Below are positions 55,644 through 64,000 of a stretch of 64,000 bases of DNA, in pieces. The translations under genes were made by a program, and so were the position numbers. Each line of letters begins with the position of its first letter. Position 1 is the first letter of the stretch. The stretch lies in the NCBI GenBank assembly GCA_009763385.1, contig CM019828.1:27059751-27123750 (forward strand), written 5' to 3'. This stretch comes from Coix lacryma-jobi var. lacryma-jobi. Taxonomy: Eukaryota > Streptophyta > Magnoliopsida > Poales > Poaceae. Below the pieces are notes generated by a model, which was not told where the DNA came from, ran no database searches, and worked only from the letters and a program-made list of their open reading frames with translations.

Positions 55644-56094
55644 TGGTTTGAGATGCCCATGTCTTTGGGAACCAAGTCTTTCGCTCTTTGTCTGAGTTTT
55701 CGCTCTTTTGTAGAGTTTTGCTCAGTTTTTGCTTGGTTGCGTTGAGCCGTTGCCCATATCTTTGGGGACCAAGTTTTCGGTTTTGGTATCTCAAACCATC
55801 TCTTTGTGTGCCTAGTTTTTTTGTCAATTCAATCATCAAGGGGAGAAATTTTGAAACCCAAGTGGATAATTAAGAACCTTTCAAGTTGATAAGAACCTTG
55901 GATTCTTTTATGATGATTGTTTGACAATTTATTTGAGAATGGTTTTTGAGTGCCTTTTGGGATTCATGAAACTCTTGTTTCTCTTGACTCTTCGGTTGTG
56001 TGGAGGTTTTGCCCGCTTTTCCCGTTTCTTTCGGGACCGAGAGCTTTTATTTGGAGTTTTCATGACCCTTCATATCAAGTGGCCTTGTGTTTTG
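55644..56094 (+). repeat. Element H: misplaced copy of its 3-prime interior
   Basis: It matches 60085-60530 almost base for base, including a CATCAAGGGG polypurine-like tract. It directly follows LTR head sequence, which marks a recombination or deletion junction. Confidence 0.7.
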
Positions 56095-57590
56095 CTAAAC
56101 TATGGCCTCTAATTTCCACCTAGTCAAAACCTATGCAAGAAAGTAAACTATCTAATGTGCAACTAAGGTTTTTCTATGTGTGTTTGCTATCTCTACTGCA
56201 AAAGGAGTTATGCAACCTAGTTCCCAAACCTATCAACTAGCATAACAAACTAGGGAAGGTAAAGCACATGAATAAGGTAGCAAAGTAAATGCGAAAGCTA
56301 AAGAGTGTGATAGAGACGCAAACTCCCATCAACGACTCTGGTATTTTTACCGAGGTATCGAGAAGCGCGCAAGCTTCCCCTTAGTCCTCGTTGGAGCCCC
56401 TCGCAAGGAATCCCTCGCACGGGCCAAGCTCCCGGTCAGGTAACTCCGTGGATAGCTCTAGTCCTTCCCCACGCGCAATTGGATCTTCGGCTAAGCCACT
56501 CGTGGCAAAGCCTCTCTCGGATGCTCTCCGCCGTCTTCACTATCAAGCTTCTGGCCAAAATGCCGCGGGCCTTGTTCCCTTAGGTACACTGAGGCGGCCA
56601 CACCACAAACTCGGCTGGTGTGGTCTCGCAAGACTACAATCCCCGCCGATGTACAACAACGGTGCGCACAAGCACCGGTAGACAAGAGGTTTTCAACCTC
56701 ACTAAACACTAGGCCTAACACCTAGGGCAAGCGCAAAGCGGTGGTCTAACTAGCTTAAGCACTTCGCAAAGCACATACACTAATCACCGAGTATATCACT
56801 TGAGCACTTTGGTGGCTAGAGCAACTAAATATGTGTCTACACACTTGGTACACTTCCTTGAACTCCAACACTACTGTTTTGGCCGGCCATGGGGGTATAT
56901 ATAGAGCCCCAAGCAAATAGAGTCGTTGGGCACCAAAGGTGGTCTGACTGCGCAGCATCGGATGCTGGAGTCGTGACCATCGGACGCGTCCGATGCTCCT
57001 TTAACGGCTAGATACCAGCCTGGCACTGCGTCGCAACGGCTACTTCAGCGTCCGATGGTTGATCAACGGACGCGTCCGATGCTCACAGAGCCTCTCTGGA
57101 ACCTCTCTGCATGGTCATCGGACGCAGGGTCCTATAGCGTCCGATGTTAGCAACGGAGCGTCCGATGTTCGCTGTGCAGGTTTGCACAGTATCACAGTCG
57201 CGTCCGATGCCTTGGTCTTCAGCGTCCGATGCCTCTGCTGGCGCTAACACGAGCTAGGGTTTGCCATCGGCGCGTCCGATGCCTGCGAGGGCAGCGTCCG
57301 ATGCAGCGTCCGATGTCCCTTTCTTCTCGTTTCTTTGGGATTTCTTGCGCCATCTTGGTTCTATTCTTGTGCCTTGGACTTTACATGATCTTGAGGGTCT
57401 TCTACTGAGCTTCTAATATCTTGCTTGAGGTGTTGCTAATCAGATCATCACATAGCCTTTCTCCAAGTCACATTTGCACCCTATTGGACTACAAAACAAA
57501 CACTTGCAAATGCATTAGTCCAATTTGGTTGTGTTGTTCATCAAACACAAAAATCCGAAGTTAAATGGTCTGAGGTCCATTTTCCTTACA
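56095..57590 (-). mobile_element. Element I: truncated Sirevirus LTR inside H
   Basis: The minus strand begins TGTAAGGAAAATGGACC at 57590. TATATATA is at 56896-56903, with a dense GCGTCCGATG cluster upstream (56955-57315). The far end near 56095 lacks a clear CA terminus. It has no coding region and no duplication at its junctions, so it was probably fixed by recombination. Confidence 0.6.
56896..56903 (-). promoter_or_regulatory. TATA box of LTR I
   Basis: TATATATA (self-complementary); orientation taken from the LTR start at 57590. Confidence 0.45.
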
Positions 57591-58767
57591 GTGGTCGACA
57601 GTGAAGGCACATGGCGGCATCCTGGAGCTTGCGTCGAGGCGAAGTGAAGGATGAGAAGGCGCGTGGCCGTCAAATGAAAACTGCTAGGGTTGGATAGTTT
57701 TACCCCTGGGGGGTATTTGGGTTGAGTGCTTCATGTGAGGGCGTTTTGGTCTTCGGACGTGGGCCTATAAATATGAGAGGGGGCTGGTTAGGGCAGCCGA
57801 TCCTTGGACGGCGCCACTCTCATTTTGTTCTTGTGAGAGAAGGCTAGGGTTAGAGGAGAGAGGGCTCTTGTTCTAGAGCTTTTTGCCATCCGAGCTTTGT
57901 TGTTGCGAGGAGTGGCTTGTAACTCGACACCGAGTGCAAATACAATATGTCATCTTGCTGAATCCAAGGATCAAATTTGTGCTTTAATTTGTCTTGCGAT
58001 TTTGTTCTTCGTGTTGCACGTTTTCCCCTCTTTCAATATTCATGAGATTTCTTGTTTTGAGGGAAGATTTGCAAATCCGTTTGAACCATCTCCTAGAGCA
58101 TCGTGAGAGACATCTTTCTACCAAAGTGTTTTCTCTAATTCCTCACGAGGTTGTAGATCGGGCGGATTTCGTTTTGGATCACGTTCTTGCTCCTTTGCCT
58201 CGAAATCTTTCGATTCATCGATTTGGAGTTAGGTTCGAGCCATGATCTCTTAGGAGTAGCTCACTAACATCCTTGTGACCCCTCACAAGAAGTTTGAGCC
58301 TTAGAGCTTTTGATTTGAGGGAGATCGAGTTGAATCAGCGGAAGAACAACACAGTTTCGAGGGTATCAGACGCTCGTGTTCTTGGCATCGGACGCTGACC
58401 CAAGTAGCATCGGACGCGTCGGTGCCACGTGTCAGTTTCTGTGTTTTTGAAGGGGCATCGGACACTACATTGCAGCGTCCGATGGTCATGCAGTGAGGTT
58501 TCCGAAACCCTCTTTTTGGATCAGACGTGTCTGTTGTCAGGGCATCGAACGCTACTGTTCACATCAGACGCTCCTGCCCCTCATCGGACGCTCGCATCGA
58601 ACGCTGAGTTATTACTATAGCAGCGTCCGATGTCAACTCAATAAGGTTCCAGGAAGGTCATGTTCACATAGGACGCGTCCGACGTGAACACATTGGATGC
58701 TCCCCAGCGTCCGATGAAGCTGGTTCCGCACTGTTTTGTCCGCAGCTCGTCCGTTTGGCTTTGGATT
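57591..58767 (+). repeat. Element H 5-prime LTR tail
   Basis: It matches 61552-62726 with scattered differences, including TATAAATAT at 57766-57774 and the CATCGGACGC cluster (58335-58710). The last 340 bp of the LTR are missing, and the 3-prime interior follows directly. Confidence 0.8.
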
Positions 58768-60615
58768 AATCAACTATGAAACCTTTAATTTGTTCACCAT
58801 TGAGATTGGCAACTAGCATGGGTAGGATGTGTTGAGATCACTTGTGCTATCTTTTGTTTGCTAGGTTGCTATGTCTCTTGCACTGAGTCATTCACTTGCT
58901 TGGATTGTTCATGTTTACCTTATGCTTAAAACTTGAACCAAGTCTAAGTGAAATGAAAAGATTGAGATGGGATTGCATGTGTCAGCACCTCACGGTATCG
59001 AGACTGTTTCTCATTGCACTTTTGAGTTAAACTTGAGCCATGTAGTGTAAGACCGAAACTGGTGCTTTAAGCTTCCGATTGCTTTTCTTGCATAGGCTTA
59101 GCCCGGTTGAAAAGTTAGGCAATGACCATGCTTTCAACCTCTCGCAATCACATGCTTTTAAGTTGAACTTGTGTTAATACCGCTGCAAATTCCGATAAAA
59201 TTTGATAATGACACAAGTCTATGCTTCATTCTATGGCATGATGATTGAACTTTGCTAGGGGTAGTTCACCTTGTATACTTGAGTTAGCACTTGGTTGATT
59301 TCCTGTCTATTCATGTTGAGTGTTATTTTAGTGGTGAACTACTTTTGAATGGCTTAAAACTGCTCATATGCTCTATTGTTCATATTTCGTATTCATTTGA
59401 TCAGTTTGAGCCTTTGCTAGCATTTGTGTTGGTTGCTACACTTTCAGGGCAACACCTTTTTGAGCATCTTTTCATTCTGATTGCTATACACTTGAAGCTG
59501 TTGCATTGTACATATCATGCATTTTTAGCTTAGTGTACATACCCCCCAGCTCCGATATATTTCGTGGTCACTTCTAATGCTCTTTAAGGCCCCCATATGC
59601 TTTTGGTTGATGACTTGTCTTGTGTTTGTGTCAACTTTGTGGAGAAATGTCAAAACCCCTCAGCATGTTCCCTTTTGTCAAGGTGGAGAAGCTGTTTTCA
59701 AGGGGGAGTTTGTGTGTTGGCACAAATGCGAGAGTCGTGAGTCATGCATTTTGGGGAGAGCTTTGAGCTAGGGGGAGTTCAGCTCTTTTACGGTCTTTTA
59801 ATTGGTATCTTTTTTGTGCCTCCATCGGTAACGAGTGTTCAATTGGCATTGAGTGCACTTGGTGTCCTAAGCTTTGGTGCATAGTCTTTGTATATAGGCT
59901 TGCTTTCATGGGGAGTTGCTCTTGCTTTGCTGCTTCTCCACTTGCTCTAGATGTTTTGTGTTCGAATTGGTATTGAGCCTCTCTTTGTGCTTTTCTCAAT
60001 TGGTATCGAGCCTGCTAGTTGTGTTGAGCCGTTTTGCCTCTATCTTCAGGGACTAGCAGTCTTTGGTGATATAAGCCTTTGAGCTAATTGTGTTGAACCA
60101 AGTCTTTCGCTCTTTGTCTGAGTTTTCGCTCTTTTGTAGAGTTTTGCTCAGTTTTTGCTTGGTTGCGTTGAGCCGTTGCCCATATCTTTGGGGACCAAGT
60201 TTTCGGTTTTGGTATCTCAAACCATCTCTTTGTGTGCCTAGTTTTTTTTGTCAATTCAATCATCAAGGGGGAGAAATTTTGAAACCCAAGTGGATAAGAA
60301 CCTTTCAAGTTGATAAGAACCTTGGTTTATTTTATGATGATTGTTTGACAATTTATTTGAGAATGGTTTTTGAGTGCCTTTTGGGATTCATGAAACTCTT
60401 GTTTCTCTTGACTCTTCGGTTGTGTGGAGGTTTTGCCCACTTTTCCCGTTTCTTTCGGGACCGAGAGCTTTTATTTGGAGTTTTCATGACCCTTCCTCAT
60501 ATCAAGTGGCCTTGTGTTTGCTTTTGCTTGGCTTTTGGGCACTTGAATGAGGCTTGCCTTCAAACCCTTCCTTTGTGGTTTTATTTTTTGTCAATGCATT
60601 CATCAAGGGGGAGAT
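58768..60615 (+). other. Element H 3-prime interior with repeated polypurine tracts
   Basis: 58800-59550 matches the region after pol in element D (about 25620-24880, inverted). AAGGGGGAG-type tracts recur near 59700, 59770 and 60263, and the functional one (ATCAAGGGGGAGAT) at 60602-60615. No coding domain is found. Confidence 0.65.
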
Positions 60616-61254
60616 TGAGAACATATATGATGAATGATTGAAATTGATGAGGAAGGTTTGAGGCTTTTCCCGGTTGAGTCATTATCTCGCTATGTTCTTA
60701 ATGCTTATGACTAACTGGTGGCGTTGAGTTTTGGTGTGTTTTGTGTTGGTGTGTGTGTGCAACATGTGTCTCTTGGCTGTATTGATGTGCAGGTGTTGAA
60801 CTCGGAGACAGTGGTTGATGGCGAGGTGAAGGTCAAGTAGAGACGTGTCGTGCCGACGGACCGGGAGCGGTGAAGGATGGGCATGTCGTGTGGCGGACGT
60901 GCCATGGCGATGGACCCAGAGCTGTGAAGGGCGGACGTGAGGCTTGGATCGACGGACCGAGAGGCCGGAGGACCAGCTGTGGTAGCTGGCACGTGGCATC
61001 GACGAGCAGGAGCACATGGGGATGTGCGATGCATCGGCAGAGTCGGGAGGAAGACGATGGCGTCGTGGCACTTGGCGGGAGGTCAGACACGGGCTTGCGT
61101 GCGGCGCAAGTGTCGTCGGCCGAGTCAAGAAGGAAGGCGAAGGCGTTGTGCCCAGCATGGAGGCTGGACATCGGCATCGGTGCTGGTGGTCGGCGTGTGC
61201 GAACCACATCCCGTATATGGCGCGGGTTTGGTAGTTGAGCCTCGAAAACTACCC

Positions 61255-61470
61255 TCGATGGTTTCTGAGTTTGGGCCTCAAAACTCGGGGTGGCCGGTTT
61301 CCGAGTTTGGGCCTCAAAACTCGGGGTGGACGGTTTCCAGGTTTGGGCCTCAAAACCTGGGCTGGCGGGTTTCCGAGTTTGAGCCCCAAAACTCGGGGTG
61401 GACGGTTTGCCAGGTTTGGACCTCAAAACCTGGGCTGGCGGGTTTACCGGTTTGGGTCTCAAAACCGGGC
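61255..61470. repeat. Array of hairpin palindromes with co-varying arms, H 3-prime LTR
   Basis: Six units have loops GGGCCTCA or close variants and arms GAGTTT/AAACTC, CCGAGTTT/AAACTCGG, CCAGGTTT/AAACCTGG and CCGGTTT/AAACCGG. These are the same arm classes as in D, in the same orientation relative to the element. Confidence 0.8.
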
Positions 61471-61725
61471 GGAGGTTCCCATGCGGAACAGTCGACGCGT
61501 GGCGACGTGGAGAGGCTGGCGCGGCGGCGAAGCTATCCACGAGGAAGGCGCGGTGGTCGACAGTGACGGCACATGGCGGAACCTGGAGCTTGCGTCGAGG
61601 CGAAGCGAAAGATGAGAAGGTACGTGGCCGTCGGATGAAAACTGCTAGGGTTGGATAGTTTTACCCCTCGGGGTATTGGGGTTGAGTGCTTCATGCGAGG
61701 GCATTTTGGTCTTCAAACGTGGGCC

Positions 61726-61734
61726 TATATATAT
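61726..61734 (+). promoter_or_regulatory. TATA box of element H 3-prime LTR
   Basis: TATATATAT in GGGCCTATATATATGAG; the 5-prime LTR tail has TATAAATAT at 57766-57774. Confidence 0.55.
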
Positions 61735-63066
61735 GAGAGGGGGTTGGTTAGGGCAGCCGATCCTTGGACGACGCCACTCTCATTTTGTTCTTGTGAGAGA
61801 AGGCTAGGGTTAGAGGAGAGAGGGCTCTTGTTCTTGAGCTTTTTGCCATCCGAGCTTTGTTGTTGCAAGGAGTGGCTTGTAACTCGACACCGAGCGCAAA
61901 TACAATATGTCATCTTGTTGAATCCAAGGATCAAATTAGTGCTTTAATTTGTCTTGCGATTTTATTCTTCGTGTTGCACGTTTTCCCCTCTTTCGATATT
62001 CATGAGATTTCTTGTTTCGAGGGAATATTTGCAAATCCGTTTGAACCATCTCCTAGAGCATTGTGAGAGACATCTTTCTACCGAAGGGTTTTCTCTAATT
62101 CCTCACGAGCTAGTAGATCGGGCGGATTTCGTTTTGGATCGTGTTCTTGCTCCTTTGCCCCGAAATCTTTCGATTCATCGATTTGGAGTTAGGTTCGAGC
62201 CATGATCTCTTAGGAGTAGCTCACTAACATCCTTGTGACCCCTCACAAGAAGTTTGAGCCTTAGAGCTTTTGATTTGAGGGAGATCGAGTTGAATCGGCG
62301 GAAGAACAACATAGTTTCGGGGGCATTGGACGCTCGTGTTCTTGGCATCGGACGCTGACCCGAGTAGCATCGAACGCGTCGTTGCCACGTGTCAGTTTCT
62401 GTGTTTTTGAAGGGGCATCGGACACTACATTGCAGCGTCCGATGGTCATGCAGTGAGGTTTCCGAAACCCTCTTTTTGCATCGGACGCGTCTGTTGTCAG
62501 GGCATCGGACGCTACTGTTCACATCGGACGCTCCTACCCCTCATCGGACGCTCGCATCGGATGCTGAGTTATTACTGTAGCAGCGTCTGATGTCAACTCA
62601 GTAAGGTTCCAGGAAGGTCCTGTTCACATCGGACGCGTCCGACGTGAACACATCGGACGCTCCTAGCGTCAGATGAAGCTGGTTTCGCGCTGTTTTGTCC
62701 GCAGCTCGTCCGTTTGGCTTTGGATTTGAGTTCTGCTTTTTGTGTTGGATTCCCAACTCTATGTTCTACAGAAATAGGGCTTCCTGCTTTGTGAAAAGGC
62801 CTAAATCCCCCTCGCATGGCTTGGGGGAGGTTGAGGTTACCCAAAGTCCATTTTGTCACTAGTTGACTTGCGTGGATTTGGGCGAGGGAGTTTTTGTGGT
62901 GTCATGTTGTGTTCCTAGGGAACACCCACCCAATCACTTGGGTCGTGGACATCATGTGTGTTGGCTTTGCTCTTGGGGTTGATTTTCTGGGACAGAGGCC
63001 TAAACATTTCGAAAGAATTTTTGAGGCTCCCATTGACCCCCCTCTGGTCGCCAATTCGGTCCTTCA

Positions 63067-64000
63067 GCGTGAAGATTGTGCATGGCTCCGGAGAAGCTTT
63101 GTGAGGGCCATTGTGCTCGCCCCGTGGGAGATCACGAAGAGCAACTCTAGTGGAAAGAGGCGTGAGGAGCATCAAGTGGTTCGACCGGATCGAAAGCTAG
63201 AGCTCTTGGTGAGCACTCCATCGTGGAGAGGTTGGCTTAGTGTCACCACTAGCAAGAGGATCAACGACAACCTTGGGCTTGCTTCAACGGGGACTAGCTT
63301 GGTAGCAACCAAGTGAACCTCGGGATAAAATCTTGTGTCCCCATACCTTGTTGCTCTTATTGTTCTTGTTTCCTTGCATATTATGCTTGTTCTTGTGTTC
63401 TTCGTGTTCTTCCTCCCTCCATCACTCTATCTTAGGTTGGGAAGGCTCGATTCACATTTTGGCAAGGAACCAAGACTTGGGGAAGCTGCAATCATCATCT
63501 ACATCATCTAGGGAATTGTGGTAATTGCTAGATCTGAGTTTGCATCTCGCCCACTTCGATTTCGTAGCTTTCTGCAGGTGCTCGGTAGTACCGGCCTAAC
63601 AGTCCGGTAGTACCGGTGTCGGTAGTACCGGCCTAGGAGCCCGGTAGTATCGACTGCCTGTTGTTTACACTAGCTTGTATTGCAATACTTACTCTTGTGC
63701 TAGTGTTTAGTTGCTTAGTTTGTGTAGCTAAGTTGAGCTCTCTAATTTGCCTTGTGTAGCCTTGTTATTGATCATTGCTAGTGAGCTTAGGTTTTGTGCT
63801 TTGCTTACTAGATTGTGTAGGAGCTTCCCCGTGTTTGAAGTACTAGTTCCATAGGTTTGTGTGGTCTTGCTTCTAGAATTGGTTAGGTGAGCTCTAGCTA
63901 GCCCGACACCTTATTTGCATTGTTTAGGATCTTTTGTAAGGTGTCATAGAGTATAGGTAGAGGGGTGTAGTCTTGGCTAGACCAATAGTTTTAATTCCAC
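63067..64000 (+). mobile_element. Element G: LTR second part, cut by the window end
   Basis: It opens with the GCGTG duplication of H and continues the sequence left at 55527. It carries four more GGTAGTACC-type palindromes (63582-63656) and a GACCAATAGTTTTAATTCC block near the end, like the 3-prime parts of Sirevirus LTRs. The LTR end and interior lie outside the window. Confidence 0.6.

Larger units (their letters stand above)
55528..63066 (+). mobile_element. Element H: coding-free Sirevirus derivative nested in G
   Basis: It starts TGAGAACATATATG, ends GGTCCTTCA and is flanked by perfect GCGTG duplications (55523-55527 and 63067-63071). Its 5-prime half is a patchwork: LTR head (55528-55643), a segment copied from the 3-prime interior (55644-56094), LTR fragment I (56095-57590) and LTR tail (57591-58767). 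The interior after that is only the 3-prime noncoding region (58768-60615); gag and pol are absent. The complete 3-prime LTR is 60616-63066. Confidence 0.82.
60616..63066 (+). repeat. Element H 3-prime LTR
   Basis: 2451 bp. In order it has the head, a palindrome array with co-varying arms (61255-61470), TATATATAT at 61726-61734, a CATCGGACGC cluster (62320-62680) and a 3-prime end related to D's LTR end (TTGGGGTTGAT ... CCCCCCTCTGGTC). Confidence 0.88.

Noticed and set aside
60833..61615. Long overlapping ORFs on both strands with periodic FEAQTRKP / SLGLKTRGGRF repeats
   Set aside because: The periodicity comes from the palindrome array of the H LTR. Both strands and several frames are open, and similar ORFs appear at 23463-23900 and 44765-45627 in the D LTRs.

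Overview
This window reads as grass (Poaceae) heterochromatin. Almost all of it is LTR retrotransposons inserted into one another. The only non-retrotransposon coding sequence is a 1.8 kb island (about 46.1-48.0 kb) with remnants of a plant-mobile-domain gene and a GRF zinc-finger gene, both families common in cereal genomes. I see no rRNA, tRNA gene, CRISPR array or bacterial-type operon. A grass is inferred from Tat/RIRE2-like, Athila-like and Sirevirus-like elements with 1.3-2.5 kb LTRs; I cannot name the species.

Layout. (1) 1-382: 3-prime tail of an LTR (K), inserted in element A. (2) 383-18036: element A, a minus-strand Tat-lineage Ty3 retrotransposon with decayed gag, a protease split by an insertion, traces of RT/RNase H and no integrase; its 3-prime region carries two antisense (plus-strand) accessory genes. 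Nested in A at 5673-13914 is element B, plus strand, a gag-only element with a CCCCT target duplication. (3) 18037-22355 and 45605-46127: element C, a minus-strand relative of B that lost gag, its 5-prime LTR split by element D. (4) 22356-45604: element D, a minus-strand Sirevirus-like Ty1/copia element with gag, protease, integrase, RT and RNase H. D is interrupted by J (29244-31174, apparently a solo LTR, duplication AAGAG) and E (31580-41501, a nearly complete Athila-like Ty3 element, duplication TGGAT). E carries an intact 294-codon accessory ORF after integrase. (5) 46128-47964: the gene island. (6) 47965-53883: F1, a long LTR interrupted by its relative F2 (50308-53237). (7) 53886-64000: G, a Sirevirus-type LTR running off the window, interrupted by H (55528-63066, duplication GCGTG), a coding-free Sirevirus derivative containing a further LTR fragment I.

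How the parts relate. The nesting gives an insertion order: A before B; C before D before E and J; F1 before F2 and G; G before H. B, C and E carry tRNA-Asp-type primer binding sites; D carries an initiator-Met-type site. B and C would depend on proteins from an autonomous relative; E resembles such a relative but now has stop codons and a frameshift.

Best leads. (i) A palindrome array in the D and H LTRs whose arms co-vary between units. (ii) Family-specific CG-rich palindromes near the promoters of several unrelated LTR families. (iii) Antisense intron-bearing genes in A. (iv) The E accessory ORF, with nuclear-signal and coiled-coil features, flanked by copies of its own LTR palindrome. (v) LTR J, with two tRNA-Asp primer-site matches inside its end.
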